Origin: Eremomyces bilateralis CBS 781.70
Lineage: Eukaryota; Ascomycota; Dothideomycetes; Eremomycetales; Eremomycetaceae
Length of the DNA stretch: 64,000 bases
Assembly: GCF_010015585.1 (NCBI RefSeq)
Contig: NW_022985070.1
Coordinates: forward strand, 310,001 to 374,000
Direction of reading: 5' to 3'
Below are positions 56,662-64,000 of the stretch, one piece after another. The notes below the pieces were generated by a model. It saw nothing but the letters and a program-made list of their open reading frames with translations. It was not told the DNA's origin and did no database searches. Each line of letters opens with the position of its first letter. The stretch's first letter is position 1. A program made the translations under genes and the position numbers.

Positions 56662-57594
56662 CTTGTCGGTATGGAAGGGAACTCCGGGTTGTGGAATGAA
56701 GAAGCTGGAGATGTGCGGTGGAAGATTTGGCGAAGAAAATAGAGATTTTGTGGTGCGTGGGAGCTTGGACCACTACCGAAATGTGAGTGTTGATGCCCCA
56801 GGCCACAACCCTTTTTAATTTAAACTTGATGCCTCAGGCTATAAATTTGACTAACTCAAACTCTTGTCACGTGCCAATCAACCTTAAATACTTATCACTG
56901 TTGATGAAATCAACACACGTCTGATGCTATTCAGTGAAGAGGGCTATACAGCTAGTCCTTCATATCTATAATGCAGTCCTTCATATGTAGTAATAAATCA
57001 AATCATTCGGGTTACCCATAGCGTGCCACAGCGGTTTCATTGGTGTATGAAAGAATGACAAGTCCGCAAGACAGTGAACCCGAAAATAGCACGGGCTGTT
57101 GCTACGCGGACCATTGCCCCAACGCCCACATCTCACTCAGCAGGGGGCTCGCCCGAGAACTAACCCTAAACAAGTTGGCTCGTTGTCGAAGACGATGCCG
57201 GATGCCCAAGTTTTGCCTCCTTGTCCCAACATCACTATTGATGCCCCCATACCGTCCAATTTTTCCATTTCATCTCACGTTCGACCCCTTTACTCTCGCT
57301 CAGAGCCTTATATTCGACTATTCATTCGTTGGGAACACCCTCACTCGCTCGGGTGTGCGACCATCACCGTGAAGTCTTGACAGGTTCGCTTCCACGTACT
57401 TCTTCATTCAGGCGGACTCGACTCGTTCCATCACCCTTGGAGTCGACGATAATACGCATCCGAATCCGAACCCGACCCTTTTGGAATCTATTCTCAGAGA
57501 CATCGACGACGTTACTTTGGGGAAAACAGGGGCGCGTATCGACAGATACTTGAGACACGGTGGTTTGGGACAGTGACGACATCAAAACCTCAAA
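56662..57594. promoter_or_regulatory. Divergent promoter of L7 and the DUF7137-like gene
   Basis: About 930 bases between two divergent starts. Next to L7 it has GTTGATGCCCCAGGCCA (56789-56805), a variant TTGATGCCTCAGGCTATA (about 56826-56843), and CACGTG (56868-56873). The first motif is shared with the zinc-finger promoter at 12272. No gene is seen. Confidence 0.5.
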
Positions 57595-58617
57595 ATGAGG
57601 ACAACACAACTTCTTGTGGCCCTGGTGTCGGTGTCATCAATAGCGTCGGCATGGCCGTGGCCAAACAAAGCGATCGAGGCGCATGTCAAGAGGGGGGTGG
57701 AGAATCTAATATACGGGAGACAAGATGAGAGTATGTTCCATTACTATTATCGGACGAGATGAAAATCTCTTTGAATTCCTTGAAACATCTCACTGACATC
57801 CATCTCCTCTTAGGCACCTCACAAACCCGGTCGGCCTCAGATGCCCAAGAAACAACATCGCCATCGGCATCTGGATCCGCAGCGGCCTCGAAATCCGCCC
57901 CGGACTCCAAGACTGCCTCAATTACTAGCTCCCCATCCGGCAGCTCTCGCCCATCCGGCTCTGCCAGCGATAGCGGGAGCGCCAGCAAAACTGATTCAGA
58001 CGCCAGCCAAACCACCGAATACGACCCCCGTCTGCCAGCCGGCGGCATCGAAATGGTGAAGCCTGGACGCTTCGACGGGCAGCAATACTACAAAATCGGC
58101 GAATACGTGACCTTCAAGTGGAACTACACGTCGCTCTCGGCCACCCCGACCGCCATCGATGTGCTGGCGTCGTGTTCGCTGAACCAGGCGACCTACACGC
58201 TGACGTCCAATATGACCACGGGGCCCACCGGCGAGGTGGTCTGGGACACGAAGCAGTATGAGAACACGGGGACGCAGGAGCTGATCACCGAGAAGTACAC
58301 TCTGATCATCTACGATGCGGCGAGTGCGATTACCGCGATCCCGAAACCCGGGTATTTGGGACTGTTCAGCTCTTTCACCTTTGGGATGTATCAAAAGCAG
58401 GATTACAAAGACTTGGATGGTAAGTCGTTTCGCTTCGGTTGACAATCGGGTGTCCGCTGACGTTTCTATCTGCACAGAGTTCCAATGCGCAACCTGCTTG
58501 AATTCCGGTGCGCTCACGGCCATGGAACGACAAACTCTTACCACGATGCTTACGGTGGCGTTCGTCACCATGTTGTCGTTCACCTTCTTCGCTACCGGCC
58601 GTTTCGGCATCTTCTAA
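57595..58617 (+). CDS. Secretory-pathway membrane protein, DUF7137-like
   Basis: Three exons: 57595-57730, 57814-58419 and 58478-58617, giving 293 residues. A signal peptide (MRTTQLLVALVSVSSIASA) is followed by a short region, then a Ser/Thr/Ala/Pro-rich stretch (about 45-120) likely to be O-glycosylated. A beta-rich domain follows (GRFDGQQYYKIGEYVTFKWN, DVLASCSLNQATYTL, EVVWDTKQYENTGTQEL, SSFTFGMYQKQDY). After CATCLNSG a single C-terminal hydrophobic segment (LTVAFVTMLSFTFFATGRF) ends the protein. Signal, Ser/Thr stalk and one TM indicate a type I protein of the ER or cell surface. The family is widespread in Pezizomycotina and of unknown function. Confidence 0.82.
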
Positions 58618-59090
58618 GTGGTTGGATGAGATGGTAAGGAGGTGGAAGGGATCATCCTGCGTTGGACCCTCACTTTTGCATTCGGGGCGTCATTTGGTGC
58701 GTTTCATTTACGGGAAAGTAGCGCCATCTTATGAACATTTCATTGTGCATATTATATCACGCTCATTACACGACCACAAGACAGGCAGGAAAGCGATCAG
58801 GGTTATGGGCTAGTCATTCGCGGCGTTGGAGCCGTTCTTTCATTGCGAGCACTGGTTGTGGAGAGTCTGGTCTGCGAAATTTATTGAGTTTGCTGTCGAG
58901 CACTGGAGCGATAATAATCTATGCCAAGGTCGCCTTTGAGGGTGGCCTTGGTAGGAGATAGTTAATGCCATAATTCTTCTTGATATCATTCAGTCGTATG
59001 TCTTATGCGTCGTGAGGTTGCTTGTCGGCCTCTCATTGAAAAAGGTTACAAGGACGTCGGTCGAACCTGAACCTGATCTCCTACGAACTA
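58618..59090. other. 3' region between convergent genes
   Basis: About 470 bases between the convergent DUF7137-like and RAD26 stop codons. Nothing recognisable. Confidence 0.6.
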
Positions 59091-62000
59091 CTACCTCCAC
59101 TCCTCCTTCAACACCCATTTCCCTCTACCCCCCCTCGCTCCCCGTTCCAACGTCGCAATCTCCCGCAACAACTCCTTAAACTCCGCCGTCTTCTCCTCCG
59201 TCCGACAAAACCGATTAAAGTGATCCACCAACATCTGACTATACGCCGCCCCGCCATGCGCCTTCAAAAACCCCTGAATCATCCCCAGCAGATCCGTCCC
59301 GCCCGGCTGTTCACTCCCCCCTCGCGACCCCCCCTCGCCCCCTCCGCTCCGATTTCCCACCGGCGTCGACGTCCCCGACCGACTCACATTATGCAACGCC
59401 AGCAGCGCCGCCCCGCTCATCGGCGCCTGCCCTCTCCCCCGTCCACGCATCCCCACGCCCGTCCGCGGCACGGGCACCGGGCTGCGCGTCTGCGCGCGCT
59501 CTTCCGGCCGGCCTGCGGTGCCGAACTGTCCCGTCCAAGTGACAGTGCCGGGCGTCACGGTGCGGGCCACCTCGCCGGCACGCTGGAGCTGGACGGCGGC
59601 GGAGGCGGCGATGCGCTTGGCTTCGGCGGCGATGATATGGGGGTCCGGGGCGACTTTGCGGGAGCGGTAAGGGGTGTTTGAGGCGAGGACGGCGTCGTGG
59701 GAGACGGTGGAGTGGAGATGAGATCGGGGGAAAAGAGCAGTCATGAGAGGGTCTGCTTGGGCTGTAGAGGGTTCTTCGGGCTTGGCTCCTAGGGTGGTTG
59801 GGGTGGGTTCTTCGGTTTGGAAATCTTCTTGATGAGCTATGCCTTTGACGTTGGCGAGGTCGTCGGTTGTTGTCGCCGTGGTGGTAGCTTTCCCGGACTC
59901 GAACTCTGTTGGTGGAGTAGGCATCCCAGCTCCAGTCTGCTTCGGATCACTAGAACGCAGCTTGACTTCGCTTCCTCGGAAGAGAGAGCTCGTCTCGGTC
60001 TGACTCTCATCCTCACCGCCAAGGGTGAATAGGTCGTGCAAATCGCTGAAATGGAACGTTCGTTGTTGCTTCGGGTCTTTTAGGATCTTATTTGTCAGAA
60101 ACTGCTTGAAGATCTGACGGTGGTAGATTTTCTCTTCGATGGTCCCAGCGGTCATGAGTCGGTATATTTCAACCTCTCGTTTCTGACCGAGGCGCCATGC
60201 TCGTTCTCGGGCTTGAACATCCGTCGAAGGATTCCAGTCGGGGTCATAAATGATCACGCGATCGGCTCCCACAAGGTTTACCCCTAACCCACCGACTTTC
60301 GTCGTGAGCAGGAATACATGCAAGTCAGGGTCGCGATTAAATTCATCCACGAGGGACTGGCGGTCCTTGATGGATGTATTACCGTCCATACGCACGTATC
60401 GAAGACCTTCCATCTTCTTCATGAACTTCTCAAGAATATCGAGCATGATGCGGTGCTGCGCGAAGAGCAATGTTTTGTGACCGTTCCGTCGCCAGATATC
60501 GACAAGAGATTTGACCACTTGCATCTTGCCTGACTTCGAACCAATGCCATAGTTGTAGTCCGATTTGATAGAAAGCCGCTTGTGGTCCACAAGGTCTGGG
60601 TGATTGCAGATCTTCCTCAAGATATCGATGCCGTAGAGCGACTGGCGTCTGCCAGCCAAGATTGACTTCATCTCTTCCGAACCGAGGAACTCCTCGTATG
60701 CGTTCCTTTGCAGCATCGTGAGTTTGCAGAAGAGCACGCGTTCAGTCTTCTTCGGAAGGTCTGCGGCAACATCAATTTTGAACCGTTGCAGAAGATACGG
60801 ACTAATGGTCTCCTTCAAGGTTTCAGCGCATCTAATCGCCGTCTCGACTTGCAGGTTCGACGCATTCGCGTAACCTCCCTGCTTGATCGGAAACTCGAAC
60901 TGATTTCTGAAGTTTACCAATGTGCCCAAGCGCATTGGGAAGACAAAGTCGAACAACGACCATAGCTCCGTGAGGTTGTTCTGCATGGGTGTGCCGGACA
61001 AAATGATTCGGTTCGGAGTAACCAGTTCTTTGCAGAAAATCGTAATCTGTGCGTTTGGGTTTCGGATTTTATGACCTTCGTCAAGAACGGCGTATTCCCA
61101 GTCCACAGGTATAAGAAGCCCGGCATACGTCTGCAACCCTGAATATGTCGTGACAAGCACGTGGCCCTCTTTTACCACTCGATCAACGATCTTCTTAGCG
61201 GCTTTTTGAGGTCCAGTGAGACGTCTGTTTGACGAAAAAGGCTGTCGCTCAAGGTCATCCTCAAGCTCCCGCTCCCTTTTGACATCCATCATTCCACTTC
61301 CGGAGGTGTGCAAGATAGACACACGGAACGGTGGCCACCAGCGATGGAACTCATTGACCCACTGCTTCATCACGGTAGCTGGCGTGACTACCACGATTGG
61401 CTTCGTCAATTTCTTCGAATAATGAAGACCAGCTAGAAACGATATGGTTTGGATCGTTTTCCCCAGGCCCATCTCGTCCCCGACGATACCGCCAACCTGT
61501 TGGGAATAGAGCTCCCAAAGCCATTGCACTCCAGTCTTCTGGTAGTCGAATAATGATGGGTAGATATCTCCGGGAATACGGAACCCGCCATCGAATCGGG
61601 CATCGGCACGAGTGGGATGCGGTTGGTACCATTCTTCCATGTCTGTGCTGTCTTCCATTGCTGTGTCTGCTTCGGCCGCTCCAGCACGAGCTTTCCGCCT
61701 TGCCGCGCTCCGCCTCTTAACCCAACTACTCAATCGAGATTGGTATAGGCTCTCGTTACCATCATCAAGGCCCGCTAGATCCCCTTCCTCTTCCTCAACA
61801 TCTTGTTTAGCTTTTAACGATTGTGCTGTCGACTTTCGAATTCGCTTAGGAGCGGGAGTATCCAGAACAAAGTCTTCATCTTCGCCATCAACTTCCTCCT
61901 CACTCTCCTCAGACTCTCCAAGAGTAGCCAGACCCTTATCATCCATCCCCGGCGAATACTCGTCTTCCGACACCTCGACTTCATCCGTAAACGACGCGGA

Positions 62001-62783
62001 TTCGTCTCCGATAGCTTCGCGGTGCGTTTGGACTCTCCGCCTTTTCGAAGGACGTTCTGGCGTATCCAAGGCCGAGCTGGCTTCGCTGGTCTCGTCTTCG
62101 AAAAAACCTGGACGCATAAGATGCTGATGTGATACAGGCCCGTCGGTATCCACCGCAGCCTTCTCCTTCTCCAAATCAGCCTGCTCTACCTCTGCATCCA
62201 ACATGACGTCCTGCAAGTTGGAAGACATTCGAGGGACTTGCGCCATTTTCGAAAAAGGAGTGATCTTCCCCGTACGTATGAGAAAATCTCGCCGACTCTC
62301 ATTGGAGAGCGGCAGTTGTGTGTCCCCTTCAGTCCCGCCATATTGTTCCTTGTGCCTCTCTTCGATTCGCTGAGCTATCTGTTCTAGCTCTTCGTCAAGA
62401 CTCTTGAGCTGCTCCTCAAGCTGAGTAATATCTACGCGGGCTTTGGCTCTGGCGGAGGCGCCAATCGGCAGGCTGAGGCGTTGTCGTAGTAGCTTCAATT
62501 GAGACTCGCACCGTCGGCGGTTGGTCTCGGTTTTCTCGATTCGCTTATTATCGCGTTCATCCGATTGCTTGGTGAGAATCTCATCGGCTTGTCTCCCTAT
62601 GTCGCGCACCAGATCATCTTGGTTGCGAGCTGCAGCAAGGAATCCTAGTTGTTCCTCGTCATTCATTTCAGGCTCCTTAGGCGCAGTGTGTGCCTCTGAA
62701 TCCTCTGCCATGACACTTTCTGCCCGGGTATCCGTCGCTCTCTCATAAGCATTATCGCTCGGGGCTCCTTGGGGACCTTCCAT
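59091..62783 (-). CDS. rad26: RAD26/CSB (ERCC6) SNF2-type DNA translocase
   Basis: A single coding exon of 1230 residues. ATG 62783 (MEGPQGAPSD) is the first in frame; the stretch above it opens only with GTG. A helical N-terminus (to about 190) and a long acidic region with KRIRKST-type basic patches precede the ATPase. Motif I is DEMGLGKTIQ (about 436), motif II DEGHKIRN (about 568), then SGTPMQNNLTELW. The C-lobe has VGGLGVNLVGADRVIIYDPDW and RAWRLGQKREVEIYRL (about 860). The C-terminus has a conserved CSB-like end (GMIQGFLKAHGGAAYSQML, then EFKELLREIATLE). The protein remodels RNA polymerase II stalled at DNA damage in transcription-coupled repair. Confidence 0.95.
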   Translation of the reverse strand: MEGPQGAPSDNAYERATDTRAESVMAEDSEAHTAPKEPEMNDEEQLGFLAAARNQDDLVRDIGRQADEILTKQSDERDNKRIEKTETNRRRCESQLKLLRQRLSLPIGASARAKARVDITQLEEQLKSLDEELEQIAQRIEERHKEQYGGTEGDTQLPLSNESRRDFLIRTGKITPFSKMAQVPRMSSNLQDVMLDAEVEQADLEKEKAAVDTDGPVSHQHLMRPGFFEDETSEASSALDTPERPSKRRRVQTHREAIGDESASFTDEVEVSEDEYSPGMDDKGLATLGESEESEEEVDGEDEDFVLDTPAPKRIRKSTAQSLKAKQDVEEEEGDLAGLDDGNESLYQSRLSSWVKRRSAARRKARAGAAEADTAMEDSTDMEEWYQPHPTRADARFDGGFRIPGDIYPSLFDYQKTGVQWLWELYSQQVGGIVGDEMGLGKTIQTISFLAGLHYSKKLTKPIVVVTPATVMKQWVNEFHRWWPPFRVSILHTSGSGMMDVKRERELEDDLERQPFSSNRRLTGPQKAAKKIVDRVVKEGHVLVTTYSGLQTYAGLLIPVDWEYAVLDEGHKIRNPNAQITIFCKELVTPNRIILSGTPMQNNLTELWSLFDFVFPMRLGTLVNFRNQFEFPIKQGGYANASNLQVETAIRCAETLKETISPYLLQRFKIDVAADLPKKTERVLFCKLTMLQRNAYEEFLGSEEMKSILAGRRQSLYGIDILRKICNHPDLVDHKRLSIKSDYNYGIGSKSGKMQVVKSLVDIWRRNGHKTLLFAQHRIMLDILEKFMKKMEGLRYVRMDGNTSIKDRQSLVDEFNRDPDLHVFLLTTKVGGLGVNLVGADRVIIYDPDWNPSTDVQARERAWRLGQKREVEIYRLMTAGTIEEKIYHRQIFKQFLTNKILKDPKQQRTFHFSDLHDLFTLGGEDESQTETSSLFRGSEVKLRSSDPKQTGAGMPTPPTEFESGKATTTATTTDDLANVKGIAHQEDFQTEEPTPTTLGAKPEEPSTAQADPLMTALFPRSHLHSTVSHDAVLASNTPYRSRKVAPDPHIIAAEAKRIAASAAVQLQRAGEVARTVTPGTVTWTGQFGTAGRPEERAQTRSPVPVPRTGVGMRGRGRGQAPMSGAALLALHNVSRSGTSTPVGNRSGGGEGGSRGGSEQPGGTDLLGMIQGFLKAHGGAAYSQMLVDHFNRFCRTEEKTAEFKELLREIATLERGARGGRGKWVLKEEWR

Positions 62784-63347
62784 GCTTCCGCTGCTTGTTC
62801 TGACCGAGTAGATATTCCTCGACACCAGAGGGCAAAGTGGCGGAAGTACGAAGGCGAATTGAAAAGTCCCGTACGCCTGGAGACTTAAATACCCTGGTGT
62901 AGTAAAATAGCGAAGGACATGTGAATGAACGGGTATAAAGCGATTCACTTCCACTTCGCCTCAATGATCGCGCTCCTCAAACGGCAAAGGTGCGAGATTG
63001 TCGCGAAGTCACAAGACGATGCGTCATAAGCAACAGTGCAATTGCAGGATATGAATTTAAGGCAATGAGGCGTAAATTTGACAATCACCAACCCGTGCAC
63101 GTGATTAGGCTGAAAGTGTGAGGGCGATATGATTGGTCAACTGCCAAAATTTCTAGACATCGCGATATTGAGGGACTTGAATCAACGAGATTCGCAGCGT
63201 CCTACGTCTATTTCCTCGCGCCTGAAGACGGACCCGTAAGGCTTGTCTCATAAAATGCCAACTAGAACGCTTTCCCGACCGTAGCCCATTCCTACCACCT
63301 CAAGACGCAGGGTTTGATTACCTCCAAGTCCCCTCCGCTCATCCAGC
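62784..63347. promoter_or_regulatory. Divergent promoter of RAD26 and the right-edge gene
   Basis: 564 bases between two start codons on opposite strands. CACGTG at 63098-63103. No other element recognised. Confidence 0.5.
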
Positions 63348-64000
63348 ATGGCTACTAAAGACACCACCACCACCACCGAGCAAGAGCTCGCTCAGCTCCG
63401 GCAACAACAATTTGAATCCGTCAAATCCGGGCTCGCGAAGGCGCTCATCATCGTATGCCCGGTCCTTCTCCTCGCCCCGCCTCGAAAACTCAACGTGTTC
63501 ACACTTGGCCTTTCGTCAGTATGGTCCGCCAGCTTGGACCATCAGATTCAGGAGTACACGGGTCGGTCGATGTTCCAGCATCTCGCGCCAATAGTGTTTA
63601 GTACACAGGCCTCGGACGGCTTGCCGACGGAAAAAGCTCGAGAGATTCAGAGGTTGCTGAGAGAGCAGAGAGAGAGCGGCCGTACGAACAAAGCGGAGCA
63701 GGACAGGTTGCAGGCTACGGCGTCCAGAGGTGCCGTGGCTATGCCGGCAACGCTGGTACGCTCTGAGACCGGGAGCCAGTTGGAGGAACCGCAGCAGCCA
63801 GATAAACGGAGCGTACTGCAAAAGATGTGGATGGGAGACGAAAAGGAGGGCTGGAAGGAGAGAAGACTACAGGAGGAGAGGGAGAAACTGGCTGAAGGAA
63901 AAGGCTATTGGGATATGATGATCGAGCAGATTTGGGAAGTTTGGAGCTGGGAGAAACAAGATGAAAAGAATACTCCTGCAGATGATGGGAGCAAGGAACT
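63348..64000 (+). CDS. Membrane protein of the fungal 'rhomboid family membrane protein' annotation group, partial
   Basis: The ATG at 63348 opens a frame with no stop to the window edge (217 complete codons). It reads MATKDTTTTTEQELAQLRQQ, then SVKSGLAKALIIVCPVLLLA with PPRKLNVFTLGLSS, one hydrophobic hairpin at about residues 30-60. A long charged helical region follows (EKAREIQRLLREQRESG, GWKERRLQEEREKLAEG, GYWDMMIEQIWEVWSW). Similar proteins in Aspergillus and relatives carry the label rhomboid family membrane protein, but no rhomboid catalytic GxSG is seen, so protease activity is not implied. Mitochondrial or other membrane location is unknown. The 3' end is outside the window. Confidence 0.7.
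   Translation, partial: MATKDTTTTTEQELAQLRQQQFESVKSGLAKALIIVCPVLLLAPPRKLNVFTLGLSSVWSASLDHQIQEYTGRSMFQHLAPIVFSTQASDGLPTEKAREIQRLLREQRESGRTNKAEQDRLQATASRGAVAMPATLVRSETGSQLEEPQQPDKRSVLQKMWMGDEKEGWKERRLQEEREKLAEGKGYWDMMIEQIWEVWSWEKQDEKNTPADDGSKE

Noticed and set aside
62784-62954. 57-residue N-terminal extension of RAD26
   Set aside because: Opens only with GTG and reads as a hydrophobic, unrelated text; the ATG at 62783 is preferred.
1-64000. CRISPR arrays, bacterial operons, Shine-Dalgarno sites, rho-independent terminators
   Set aside because: The DNA is fungal nuclear sequence with spliceosomal introns; no such structures were seen.
1-64000. Retroviral, LTR or other capsid-bearing elements
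   Set aside because: No gag/pol-like text, reverse transcriptase motif or long terminal repeats were recognised.

Overview
The window is eukaryotic, from a filamentous ascomycete (Pezizomycotina). Most genes are interrupted by short GT..AG introns of about 40-95 bases with CTAAC-type branch points. Gene spacing is compact. HET-domain, Rsc7, Clg1-type cyclin, DUF7137-like and fungal TDT transporter proteins are all typical of this group. Order or genus cannot be fixed from the sequence; Eurotiomycetes or Lecanoromycetes would fit. Exon joins below come from splice signals plus frame continuity and known family sequences.

Left part (1-14.8 kb) is accessory in character. It holds the 3' part of a decayed pogo/Fot1 transposon, a betaine-aldehyde-type dehydrogenase (-), an MFS drug/polyamine transporter (-), a decayed GPI-type aspartic protease, a small inverted-repeat element, an unnamed protein with an internally duplicated domain, an unnamed acidic protein with a possibly broken 5' end, and a small C2H2 zinc-finger gene with five coding exons.

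The 14.8-22.8 kb part is core: YAK1 (DYRK kinase, +), eIF3c/NIP1 (+) and VPS22/SNF8 of ESCRT-II (-). The 23.2-32.9 kb part is again accessory: a nearly whole Tc1-type transposon, an intronless gene that fuses a repeat-built coiled coil, a PD-(D/E)xK nuclease-like domain and a kinase-like domain, a HET-domain gene, and a malate/C4-dicarboxylate (TDT) transporter. The transposon, nuclease-kinase and HET genes together look like a self/non-self or genome-conflict island.

From 34.2 kb on the window is mostly housekeeping: TOR kinase (-, 2419 residues in four coding exons), divergent from an RSC7 chromatin-remodelling subunit (+); a Clg1-type cyclin (-); a truncated GNAT acetyltransferase relic (+); ribosomal protein L7/uL30 (-), divergent from a secreted/membrane DUF7137-like protein (+); RAD26/CSB (-), divergent from a membrane protein that runs off the right edge (+). 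Two long gene-poor stretches (44.1-47.1 and 48.7-54.1 kb) flank the cyclin gene.

TOR, YAK1, eIF3c, L7 and RSC7 all belong to growth control (nutrient signalling, translation, chromatin), but nothing here shows that they are co-regulated beyond sharing some promoter motifs.
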